DNA of 64,000 bases, from positions 2,480,001 through 2,544,000 of the forward strand of contig JBBPFI010000002.1 of assembly GCA_037974965.1 (NCBI GenBank). Reading direction: 5' to 3'. Both the position numbers and the translations under genes were made by a program. The notes under the pieces were generated by a model. That model ran no database searches, was not told where the DNA came from, and saw only the letters and a program-made list of their open reading frames with translations. Position 1 is the stretch's first letter. Each line of letters begins with the position of its first letter. Shown in pieces: positions 22,761-32,658 of this stretch. The DNA comes from Dacryopinax spathularia (taxonomy: Eukaryota; Basidiomycota; Dacrymycetes; Dacrymycetales; Dacrymycetaceae).

Positions 22761-23940
22761 ATGCCTGTTCCTGCTCCTCAGCTTGGCTCTTACCAGTACG
22801 TCCCGGAGACGAAGGAGAACCTCGAGTGGGCCGACCTGGTCACACTCGACCTCTCGAAGTATAACGACCCGCAGGGCAGGAAGGAGCTCGCACAGGAGCT
22901 GATCAGCGCTCTCCGCACGAAGGGGTTCTTCTATGTCAAGAACTTCAACATCTCCCAGGAGCGTGTTAACCGCCAGTTTGCTCTCGGGCGGGAGTTCTAC
23001 GAGCTTCCGCTTGAGGAGAAGCTGAAGTACGTGCCGGACTTGGATAATGGCAAGTTCAACGGGTACACGCCTGCTGGACGGTACGTCGTAAACCCCGAGA
23101 CTGGGTTGAGGGACAGGATTGAGATATGGAACATGCCGAGTGCGTCTTGCGGTCTATACCTGGGGCCGAGAGCTCATCGTGGTCGCAGAGTTCAACGGCT
23201 ACTTCCCGCAGGAGTATCCTGATCTTATCAAGGAGCATCTCCCCGAAATCGAGGAGTTCGCCCGCTCGCTCCATAGTGAGGTCCTCGACCCTCTCTTCGT
23301 CCTGCTGGCCATCGCGCTCGAGCCCCCCGAGGACTACTTCACGAACCTGCACCTCTACGAGCAGAAGAGCGAGGACCATCTGCGATACATGAAGTACAGC
23401 AAGTACTCGCCTGAGGAGAACGCCAAGCTGAACCTCTGGACGCCTGGACATACCGATCTCGGAAGCTTCACTCTCCTCTTCCGCCAACCGGTTGCGGCTC
23501 TCCAGATTAAGGACCATGAGGACGGCAAGTGGCGCTGGGTCAAGCCGCAGGACGGCACGATCACCGTCAACGCGTGCGATGCACTTACTTTCCTCACTGG
23601 TGGCTACGTAAAGAGCACAATCCACCGTGTCACCGTTCCTCCCAAAGACCAGCAGCACGTCGATCGCCTTGGCCTACTCTACTTCTCCCGCCCCCACAAC
23701 GATCACAAGCTTGCGACGATCAAGGAAAGCCCGGTGCTCCAACGCGAAGGCTACCTACAGAACGATTTCGAGGCGTCCGGAAACCCCGTGCCAACGATGG
23801 AAGAGTGGACCTTCGCCAAGCAGAAATGGCAGCGCAAGAGGACTTACATTGGTAACGAGGACCACCGCAAGGCGGTCATCCTGCCCGGCTTCCAAGAAAA
23901 GGTGTACGATGATATTCCTCTTACCGCTGTTGCCGCTTGA
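22761..23940 (+). CDS. 2-oxoglutarate/Fe(II) dioxygenase (isopenicillin N synthase-like), copy 1
   Basis: This is a soluble non-heme iron oxygenase. Exon 1 is 22761-23139 and exon 2 is 23189-23940, giving 376 residues. The N-terminal DIOX_N-type domain includes ALRTKGFFYVKNFNIS and REFYELPLEEKLKYVPD. The double-stranded beta-helix holds the iron ligands: GHTDLGSFTLLFRQ with His near 217 and Asp near 219, and STIHRVTVPP with His near 272. The 2-oxoglutarate-binding Arg-x-Ser motif is LYFSRP. The start MPVPAPQL matches the start of copy 2, and a shared upstream element supports it. Members of this family hydroxylate, desaturate or cyclise very different small molecules, so the substrate is unknown. 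The nearby divergent ACS transporter hints at an imported organic acid. Confidence 0.93.
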
Positions 23941-24186
23941 GCACGCTAAGCGACGAAATTACACAGCTGGTATAGATATGCATTTGTCTTATTGGAATAT
24001 AGGGATTTATGAGGAACTGCTGTCCATCGCCCTTGGCTCCACCATAGTGAGGGAAGCGCCGACGCGCGCCTATTTCGGCACGAGCAAGGGTCCGCCGAAG
24101 CTGCATGACGCCTTTCCGGTCGACGATTGTCTAATCCCCAACTGCTTCCTACAATGCTCTATGGCGGCATGTGACTGGCTATTCTA

Positions 24187-24197
24187 GATTGTGCAAT
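24187..24197 (+). promoter_or_regulatory. GATTGTGCAAT element upstream of dioxygenase 2
   Basis: Identical to the element at 22606-22616 upstream of the paralog, 31 bp before the TATA box here. Confidence 0.4.
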
Positions 24198-24228
24198 CGT
24201 CTGACTGAGTATGGCCTATCTGCGGTAT

Positions 24229-24234
24229 TATAAA
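24229..24234 (+). promoter_or_regulatory. TATA box of dioxygenase 2
   Basis: TATAAA, about 80 bp before the ATG at 24311. Confidence 0.65.
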
Positions 24235-24310
24235 GGAGACTCTGGGCCACGGATCGGGTTGAACTAGGCTGCACTTGACTTTCTCTGCGCGTCGCCCATA
24301 ACAATCCATC

Positions 24311-25499
24311 ATGCCCGTCCCTGCTCCCCAACTTGGCTCTTACCAGTACGTCCCAGAGACGAAGGAGAACCTCGACTGGGCCGACCTGGTCACTCTCGAT
24401 CTCTCAAAGTACGGCACGCCAGAGGGGAAGAAGGAGCTTGCGCAAGAGCTCATCAGCGCTCTGCGCACGAAGGGATTCTTCTACGTCAAGAACTTCAACA
24501 TCTCTCAGGAGCGCGTGAATCGCCAGTTTGCTCTAGGCCGCGAGTTCTACGAGCTCCCGCTGGAGGAGAAGCTCAAGTATGTCCCGGATCTCGACAATGG
24601 CAAGTTCAATGGGTACACTCCGGCGGGGCGGAGGGTCATCAACCAGGAGACTGGCTTGAGGGACAGGATCGAGATCTTCAACATGCCAAGTACGCCTCTC
24701 CATCCTCTCTCCCGTACGTAAAGCCACCTATACTGACTGTCGCTTTATAGAGTTCAACGGTCATTTCCCGCAGGAATACCCGGAGCTGATCAAGGCTCAC
24801 CTGCCCGAGATCGAAGAGTTCGCCCGTGCTCTGCACAGCGAAGTCCTCGATCCACTCTTCGTCCTCCTCGCCATCGCCCTCGAACTTCCGGAGGACTACT
24901 TCACCCGCCTTCATCTCTACGAAGAGAAGAGCGAGGACCATCTCCGGTACATGAAGTACAGCAAGTACACTCCCGAAGAGAACGCCAAGCTGAACCTGTG
25001 GACCCGCGGGCATACCGATCTGGGCAGCTTCACCCTCCTCTTCCGGCAGCCTGTCGCTGCCCTGCAGATCCGCGACCCGCAGACGGACGAGTGGAAGTGG
25101 GTCAAGCCTCAGGACGGCACGCTCACTGTCAACGCGTGCGACGCGCTTTCCTTCCTTACTGGAGGCTATGTTCGCAGCACGATCCACCGCGTCACTGTCC
25201 CGCCCAAGGATCAACAGCACGTTGATCGCCTTGGCCTGCTCTACTTCTCTCGTCCGCACAACGATGTCAAGCTCGCTACTATCCAGGACAGCCCCGTCCT
25301 CCAGCGCGAGGGATACACGCAGAACGACTTTGAGAAGAGCGGCAACCCTGTCCCGACGATGGAGGAGTGGACGTTCGCCAAGCAGAAGTGGCAGCGCGCT
25401 CCTCAGGCGTACGTCGACGACAAGTACCGCACGGCCACGATCCTGCCTGGCTTCCAGGAGAAGGTGTACGATGAGCCGAAGGCTGTTGCCGCGTACTAG
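24311..25499 (+). CDS. 2-oxoglutarate/Fe(II) dioxygenase (isopenicillin N synthase-like), copy 2
   Basis: This is a close tandem paralog of copy 1 with the intron at the same codon (24690-24750). Exons 24311-24689 and 24751-25499 give 375 residues. The iron triad (GHTDLGSF and STIHRVTVPP) and the LYFSRP motif are intact. The first 40 residues differ from copy 1 at only a few positions, while the C-terminal tail after AKQKWQR differs more (APQAYVDDKYRTATILPGF against KRTYIGNEDHRKAVILPGF). Both genes therefore look functional and have begun to diverge. The substrate is unknown. Its promoter repeats the copy 1 arrangement of GATTGTGCAAT plus TATA box. Confidence 0.93.
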
Positions 25500-25683
25500 G
25501 CGCTTAGTTCTTCCTTGCCATGTATGCGTGTTGCGCTTGTCAATATGTAAGCCTCTATGTATCGGTGGTTGGATGGATCGTCAAAACGTAGAATTGATCA
25601 AGGGTATGTATGACAAGGATATATGCGCTCGCGTACAAGCCGACAAGATAGAAGCCCGAAAGTCAAGTGGACCATGCACATGC

Positions 25684-27411
25684 CTAGTTGCTAGGCAGCT
25701 CCAATATGACGATACTCCCGGCCGTCCTGTCCAACAAGGCGACCTTCCCACTGAGATGGCACATGCTGACTTGCACGTCTTCGCCAGCGGTCAACGAAAG
25801 GTGACACATCTCACTCGTTCGACTCGGCTCGGATATGCCAGATCTGAGCAGCAGAAGCTGGCCTTTGATGGGCAACACTGCCCAGACGGAGCGGTGGACT
25901 GATCCTCCCACAAGGGTTGCTGGGACAGTGTCGACACCGTCTAGCGTTATTGGCGGGAGGTGCGTCGGGATTTGTTTGGACTCATCGTCGGATGACGGCA
26001 GCGACGGTAAGCGCCAGAAGTGCACAGTTGCCTTGCTCCCCGCTTCCGGCTGGAATATAAGGGCGAGATGGAGCAACTTGTTGCCCACGGAGATATCCTT
26101 CAATACACGTCCAACTCGTGGGTTGAGATTGGGTGCATGTGGCAAGCGGACGCTCCATAATGCCGGGACGGTCACGAATGCCGGCTTACCCTTGGGTCGT
26201 CTAGGTCGGAGCGGTGGGATCTCAAAGAGCTTGACTTCGCCTCCCCAGGCAGTCAAGATGTACGGCGGCACAAGATGCAGCTGCACGGAGGTCTGCAGGA
26301 AGGCTTAGCTGAGTACATGCGCTCGGGATAGGTTGGGAGGACGACGTACATGTGCTGGACAAGCCGGCGCATCGAAGAAGTTGTCCTGTGTGAACGTGAT
26401 CCACGCGTCTTTCTCCCAGTTCCAGATGGTAATGGCCGTTTCGTATTCGGTCGCTACGAGCTGCTTGTGGAAGGAGAACGACTCGCTTCCCGGGGGGATG
26501 TCGTTCCCAAGGAGAGAGCGGAGTTGTCGGAAGGAAGGCGGAGAGCCAGCGGTGTCGAGCTTAAGGACTTGCGAATTGATGCGTTTGTTCGTCCTATTGC
26601 GTGGTGAGGAGGGGGGTTAGAGAGAAAAATGACGAAGATAGAAGATACTTACAGGTGAGGAACGTGTAGTAGGATGTTGGCGTCATCGCCCTGCGACAGC
26701 TGCAGCACTCGTTCAAGCGGTGCCAACGATGACCCATCGTCTCCAGTAACAGTTCCACCATCAAGATCGAAGACGGCAGTTGGTTGCTCTGGCAAGTCGG
26801 ACGACGCGCTGGACCGAAGATCCCACGCGTGCACCTCCCGCCTGGATCTCGTCACGAGCCACCTCCCCCCTTCTGCCAGAGCCAGACCCAGTATTGTCTC
26901 TCGTCGGCTTGCAGGTAGGACCTTCCCGGGTCTGAAGACGTTCGGCGGAGCGTGCCCCGATACGATGTTGGCGAAGTTTATGCTGCGTTTGGCGGCGATA
27001 GCGAGGGATACGAACGTGTTGGTTTGAATGTGACGCGATGCGCATAGCTGACGCATGCATTCCTCCCAGAGCTCTTCATGTGCCTTGGCTAGAGATCGGA
27101 TCGTTGAGCATGTCTCTTAGGCAGTCAGCGGAGGCGTATTGGGGGAGAAGAGCAGGGCGAACCTGAGACAGTGCCCACGCATCCACTGGCTCACAACATT
27201 CCAGCACCCTCAGCAAGACACTGCCCGGCAGCTCGGCGAGGGAACGACCTTTTCCCTTCTCCCACAAGCCATCTGCACCATTGCTGCTGCCAACCACTGT
27301 AGACGAGGACATCGAGCTCGTCTGCATGATGATCATCTCCATTCGCTCGGTGACCAGGTCGTTGCCTCGAAGGGTCGAACGGGAGGTGCGTAGCGTCTTC
27401 AGTGTCTGCAT
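25684..27411 (-). CDS. F-box protein with a C-terminal beta-propeller-like region
   Basis: This is probably a substrate-recognition subunit of an SCF ubiquitin ligase. The ATG at 27411 (MQTLKTLRTSRS) is chosen because the partial copy at 31291 starts the same way. An F-box lies near residues 50-90 (SLAELPGSVLLRVLECCEPV, then DAWALSQV). The rest is split by four or more short introns and contains weak repeated strands such as ILGLALAEGGRWLVTRSRRE with VHAWDL, FHKQLVATEYETAITIWNWE, and YILTAWGGEVKLFEIPPLRP. These look like WD-type blades but lack clear GH...WD signatures. The C-terminus ends LDRTAGSIVILELPSN. Its upstream half and 5' flank were copied to 30313-32040. Target proteins cannot be inferred. 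Confidence 0.75.
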
Positions 27412-28680
27412 GTCGTGTTCTTCTGTGACTTCTGGGCTTTGTACGGTGTCAAAGAGATACAAGGCTGTGCTCGCTGTCCTCCTCGAGCAGCAGGGTAGAA
27501 GCGAAAGAGGATCCAGGAAGGACGCGACGGAAAGACATGCTGGCCGTCGCGTCGTATTTTGATTGCCTATTTTAGCTCGAGCGGGTTCCTGTCTTCTTCA
27601 AGCAGTGACGATCGGCTTCTTTCCATAAGGAAGCACGGTTTTCAGCAGAGAATAACGTATCCAACCAAGCGCATCAAACAATAGTAAAGACACGGTGCTG
27701 GAGCAAATCATGATGTTTTCCCAGGACTATTCTACAGCGACGAAGGGAGGCGCGACGACGAGAAGGGGAAAACAGGCGCGAGAAGCCCGAGAGCCTATCA
27801 CCTAAGTTGCCCGAGCGTTGCAAGAGTGCCCAGCAGCTCATGAGGGCCATGTGCAAAGCGACTGCAGCCCAAGTATCGAAGGCACCTTAGCCAAGGTGTA
27901 ACGGTCTCCGAATGGGGTATGCGCCCGTCCCCCGGGTCAGTTGCGGAGTACCAAGTGCGCGAGTTCGATCCACGTCGCTCGCAAGTCACTACAATAACTG
28001 GTCAATATACCACTTGTTTCGTAAAGTGGCTGTGTGTAAGCTCGCATACTTCAGCGAGCCCCCGGCCGACCCGCCTGACCAGCGGGGAGATAACCCAAAC
28101 CAAACCAAACCCTCCCAAACCCAAACCACCACTACAAGTCCTAGAGACTTGGGGGCGAAAGCCTTTTGTACCGGGACCGGGGTGGTCGCTTGTCTTGTGA
28201 TAAGGAGTGCTTTGGGTCGCCGTCCTTATAGGCTGACTCGAAACTGGGTTGCCCGCCACCGATCCGCTCCTACAATACTCCCCGGCCGAATTTGTCGAAC
28301 CCCACAGCCGCAGACTGGAGACGGCTTCAGCAAAGTCCCAAAGTCCACCACATGCGAGCAGCTCTCATCAAGCATATGGCCATGGCATGCATAGCAAAAG
28401 GGACGCAACGACGGTCATAGCGATGTTAGTATAGCCAATAACCGCCTCGTTCTCCCAAGTAAGACATTTTGTCTTGGATTGGACATTCTAGGACCCAGGC
28501 TAGTTCGGCTGGACAAAGTGGATTGCATTGGTATCCTACATGCAGGTCGCCTTCTCTACTACCCCCTTTGCTCCCTACGTTCGTGTCTACTGTCTCTCAT
28601 AGGTAACGAAAACATTAGTCCAAAATCATACAAACAAGCCGATGTCAGCTACATCCGACACTTCCTAATTAACCATCCCG
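27412..28680. other. F-box 5' flank, SINE copy 1, and the duplicated ABC 3' flank
   Basis: About 27412-27860 is the upstream flank of the F-box gene; a matching flank occurs at 31292-31723. The SINE copy at 27860-28170 is listed separately. From 28456 to 28680 the sequence is a near match, inverted, to 45971-46201, the 3' flank of the second intact ABC gene. Between 28171 and 28455 I see no gene. Confidence 0.7.
27860..28170 (+). repeat. tRNA-like SINE, copy 1
   Basis: This is a short interspersed element of about 310 bp. Near its 5' end are a pol III A-box match (TAGCCAAGGTG, 27888) and a B-box match (GTTCGATCC, 27963). The body ends in a C/A-rich (AACCCAAACCAAACC) tract followed by ACTACAAGTCCTAGAGACTT and GCCTTTTGTA. 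The same unit occurs at 31724-32040 and inverted at 46503-46820. The A-to-B box spacing of about 64 nt is longer than in most tRNAs. Copies 1 and 2 lie in duplicated flanks, so they may descend from one insertion. Confidence 0.75.
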
Positions 28681-30315
28681 TCAACTCTTGCTCGACGCCT
28701 GAAGCTGCACGAGTTCGTAGTATCCGCCCCGCAGCCGTACCAGCTCGTCATGTGTTCCGAGTTCGGCCACTCTGCCCTGCTTGAGGTAGTAGATCCGGTC
28801 GGCGTTCTGGATCGTACTGAGCCGGTGGCGATGGTCGTCCGACCCTTGGCGGCGTTGTCAAGCGCTTCTTGTACGACTCCCTCGGATTGCGAGTCCAGCG
28901 CGGAGGTCGTCTCGTCTATGTAGCAGTACCTCGGGATCTCGTGACAGCCCACGAGCGATTGCCAGCCGTTGCTTCTGACCCCGGAGAGGGAGATGACCTT
29001 GTTGCCGACTTGGGTTTCGAAGCCGTCAAAGGCACTCGATCAAGTCAGGGATGTTGGCGATGCGACAAGCCCTCGGCAACGTTGAGCGCCGTGATGGCTG
29101 CGCCGCCCAAGCTGACAGTACCGGCCAGCGGTCGTAGAACCGCTCGATGAGCTGGATAGCGGTCGACTTGCCGTAACCGGATGTACCACAGATAGCAACC
29201 GTCTCGCCCGGGTGACGTGGATGGATAGGTTGCGCAGAACGCGCACCCTCGGGCGGGTCGGGTAGCGGAAGTGCACATCGTGGAATGTGATCTGTCCCTG
29301 GACGTTCTCCAGTTTCTTGCCCTTGGTCGAGTCAGAGTCAATCTCCGGCTCGCTGTCGAACAGGTTGACGATGGCAGCCGCGGCACCCTCGGCAGAAGAC
29401 ATATCCGCACGAAGGTGAAGACGTTACCAGCTTGAATGGCGCCGAAAGTGACGGACATAAGACAGATGAAGAACTGCTGGGTGCTGTACTCGGTTGTGGC
29501 GACCAGACGCGAGCCGTACCAGAAGACAAGGGCGATGGCGAAGAAGGACATTGCTTGCGACAGCGCGTAGAAACCGGTCGAGTAGATCGAGCGGTTCGAC
29601 GAGTCGTTGCGCAGAGGCTTCTCGAGAGTGCGGCTGTACTCATCGCAGGCGGCCTTCTCGCGAGTGAGGGAAGCGACCTTGCGGATAGCATCGACAACCT
29701 CGCAAGCGACTTGGGCAGAGTCTTCATGTGCGGCCTTGTTCTTCTGGGCCTTGAGGACGACAACACGCAGGCGGATGTAGGCGGTGCTGATGACGAAAGG
29801 AATGCAAGCTGTGCCGACGAGGGCGAGCTTCCCGCCGTAGATACCGATGATGACACCGGTGATGCTCTGGACGATAGCGCCGAGGGTGACACCGCCAAGA
29901 CCGCTCATCTTCTGCGGGTTATCGGACAGGTTGGCTGTGAGCGCACCCGTAGAATGACGTTCCGTGTCGAACCAGGTCACCGCGGTCAAGGTCAGTTACG
30001 ATAGCTTTACATAGAAACATGCGAGACTCACCATCTTGCCTCAGAATAGCTGCGAAAGAGAGCGAGCAACGCTTCCTGGTGAGCTGGGGAGCAACTGCGC
30101 CGAAGGCGGTATTGGACCCAATGCTGATCAAGGCGACAATAGCGATAAGGAGGGACCAAAGCGCGTTCCTATTATCGGCACGATGCAGATCCGCACCCTG
30201 GTACTATGCGAAGCTGTGGATCGTACCGTAGATGATGCCGAATGCGGGGTAGACCAGGCCCGTGCAGATGGCAAAGATGGTGTCGAAGCCGTACAGCTTG
30301 AGCGTGTCGCGGTTC
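28681..30315 (-). pseudogene. Broken C-terminal half of an ABC-B transporter
   Basis: This matches the last part of the intact ABC genes. It begins near DTLKLYGFDTIFAICTGLVY, runs through the second membrane domain (TGALTANLSDNPQKMSGLGG, STGFYALSQAMSFFAIALVF) and into the second nucleotide-binding domain. That domain is damaged: the Walker A region is out of frame, a stretch after ALNVAE that should include the Q-loop is missing, and several frame changes split the rest. It still ends with [13 protein letters not shown]-like codons and a stop at 28681. The body resembles the gene at 32659-36909, whereas the final codons and 3' flank resemble the gene ending at 45970. The upstream end is joined to an F-box fragment at about 30313-30316. 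No function is expected. Confidence 0.9.
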
Positions 30316-31291
30316 CAGATGGTGATGGCTGTCTCGTATTCGAGTGAGTCGGCCGTGGAAGGAGAACGACTCGCTTCCAGCGGGGATGTCGCTCCCAAAG
30401 AGAGTACGGGGTTGTCAGAAAGACGGTGCAGGGCCGTCGACGTTCAGCTTGAGGACTTGCGAGTTGATGCGTTTGTTCGTCCTACTGCGGGGTGAGCAGG
30501 CGGTAAAGGGAACGAGTGAACGAAGAGTCTTACAGGTGAGGAGCGTGTAAGAGGACGTTCACGTCTTCGGCCTGCGAGAGCTGCAGCACCCTTTCAAGCG
30601 GTGCAAGCGGTGGCCGGTCGTCTCCGCTAACGGCTCCACCATCAAGGTCGAAAACGGCAGTTGGTTGCTCAGGCAGGTCAGACGACGCGTTGCACCCAAG
30701 ATCCCACGCGTGCACTCCGCGCCTGGATCGCGTCACGAGCCATCTTCCCCCTTCTGCCAGAGCCAGACCCAATATTGTCTCTTGCCGGCTCGGAGATAGG
30801 ACCTTCCGTGTTTTGAAGACATTCGGCGGAGCGTGCCCGGAAACGATGTTGGCGAAGCGTATGCTGCGTTTTGCGGCGATGGCGAGTGACGAGAACGTGT
30901 TGGTTGGAATGTGACGCGACGCGCATAGTTGACGCATGCATTCCTCCCAGAGCGCTTCATGTGCCTTGAATAGAGATCGGATCGTTGTACATGTCTCTTA
31001 CGCAGTCAGCCCCGGCGTATAGGGAGGGAGGGGAGGGCAAACCTGAGACAGTGCCCACGCATCCAATGGCTCACAACATTCCAGCACCCTCAGCAAGGCA
31101 TTGCCCGGCAGCTCGGCGAGGGAACGACCTTTTCTCTCCTCGCACACGCCCTCCGCACTGTTACTGCTGCCAACCGCTGTAGACGACGCCAACGAGCTCG
31201 TCTGCATGTTGATCATCTCCACGCGTTCCGCAACCGGATCGTTTGCCCGCAGCGTCGAATGGGAGGTGCGAAGCGTCTTGAGCGTCTTCAT
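30313..31291 (-). pseudogene. Partial F-box gene copy fused to the ABC fragment
   Basis: This is the 5' half of the neighbouring F-box gene. The ATG at 31291 (MKTLKTLRTSHS) is followed by the F-box SLAELPGNALLRVLECCEPL, then SGHAPPNVFKTRKVLSPSRQ and ILGLALAEGGRWLVTRSRRG. It ends at EYETAITIWN, where the sequence switches to ABC transporter (RDTLKLYGFD) without losing frame. A short deletion near 30340-30356 shortens the last F-box part. The F-box and following exons look open, so a truncated or chimeric protein could be made, but the downstream ABC part is broken. The overall match to 26424-27411 is high, pointing to a fairly recent copy. Confidence 0.8.
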
Positions 31292-32658
31292 GTCGTGCCT
31301 TCTGTAGATTCTGGGTCTTGTACGGTGTCAAGGAAAGCCAAGGCTGTGCTCGCTGTCCTCGTGAATAACAGGGCAGGAGGCAAAGAGGAAGACAGGAAGG
31401 ACGCGACGAAAGACATGCTGGCCGTCGCGTCGTATTTTGATTGCCTATTTTAGCTCGAGAGGGTTTCTGTCTTCTTCAAGCAGTGACGATCGGCTTCTTT
31501 CCATAGGGAAGCACGGTCCTTAGAAGAAAATAGGCTATCCAATCAAGCGCATCAGGCAATGGTAACGAGACGGTGCTGGAGCACGTCATGATGTTTTCCA
31601 AGGAGTATTTTACAGCGACGAAGGGAGGGACGACGACGAGAAGGGGAACAGGCGCGAGAAGCAAGACGGCCTATCACCTACGCGCCCTTTGCAAGCGAGT
31701 CCAGCAGAGGGCTATGTGCAGAACGACTGCAGGCAAAGTATCGAAGGCACCTTAGCCAAGGTGTAACGGTCTCCGAATGGGGTATGCGCCCGTCCCCCGG
31801 GTCAGTTGCGGAGTACCAAGTGCGCGAGTTCGATCCACGTCGCTCACAAGTCACTACAATAACTGGTCAATATACCACTACGTTTCGTAAAGTGGCTGTG
31901 TGTAGGCTCGCATGCTTCAGCGAGCTCCCGGCCGACCCGCCTGACCAGCGGGGAGACAACCCAAACCAAACCAAACCCTCCCAAACCCAAACCACCACTA
32001 CAAGTCCTAGAGACTTGGGGGCGAAAGCCTTTTGTATCGCAAGTGGAGGCTTATCGTTTCTATGTGTATTGAACAGCTCAAGGCTTCCTGCTGCTCAGCC
32101 GTTCTCTCGTTGTAGATGAACTTGTCCGACAACAGCGTGTTGCACTCCCAGAGAGCGAGCACGACACCTACTTCCCGCCCACCTTTCACCAGTTCCGGGA
32201 ACGGTGTACTGCTGCAAGAATCGGAAAAGCTGCCACGTATTGCAATTATGACTCTCGTTGAGCGACACTGACTAGTTCGTACGAAGTAAGGTACCCGTCA
32301 ATTGGAAGGAACAGAGTGGGGATCCGTGATCGCATGCTCCTCTCAAGTGAGACAATCTGTCTCGGCACACAAATATCACGGCGGCCAATTGCTCACCGGT
32401 CGTGCTCCATAGCGCAGGCGCTGTCTTTGCACCTCATTCGTTTCGAGTGATCGGTGAATACCGTTACTAGGCATACATGATTTCCGGGCTCTTTCGCCGA
32501 GCCTTATTACCGTGACTCTAACTACCTCTACTCATGCCACTACGTCGGTATCGCAAGACGGGCATACAAGCCCCAAGAATCAAAACCACGATGTAGATCT
32601 GCCTCAAACGTCCGTCCTCTGCCCAGAGACATACCCTCCCATCCTCGCTAGCTCACGC
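31292..32658. other. Duplicated F-box flank, SINE copy 2, and unassigned DNA
   Basis: 31292-31723 matches the flank at 27412-27860. The SINE copy at 31724-32040 is listed separately. From 32041 to 32658 no gene is seen; the last 20 bp adjoin the stop of the first intact ABC gene. Confidence 0.65.
31724..32040 (+). repeat. tRNA-like SINE, copy 2
   Basis: Nearly identical to copy 1, with the same A-box and B-box matches and the same C/A-rich tail. It ends TTTTGTATCGC, shared with copy 3. It lies at the end of the duplicated F-box flank. Confidence 0.75.

Noticed and set aside
27888-27975. A functional tRNA gene
   Set aside because: A-box and B-box matches are present, but the whole unit is repeated three times with a common tail and the arms do not fold into a normal cloverleaf, so a SINE fits better.
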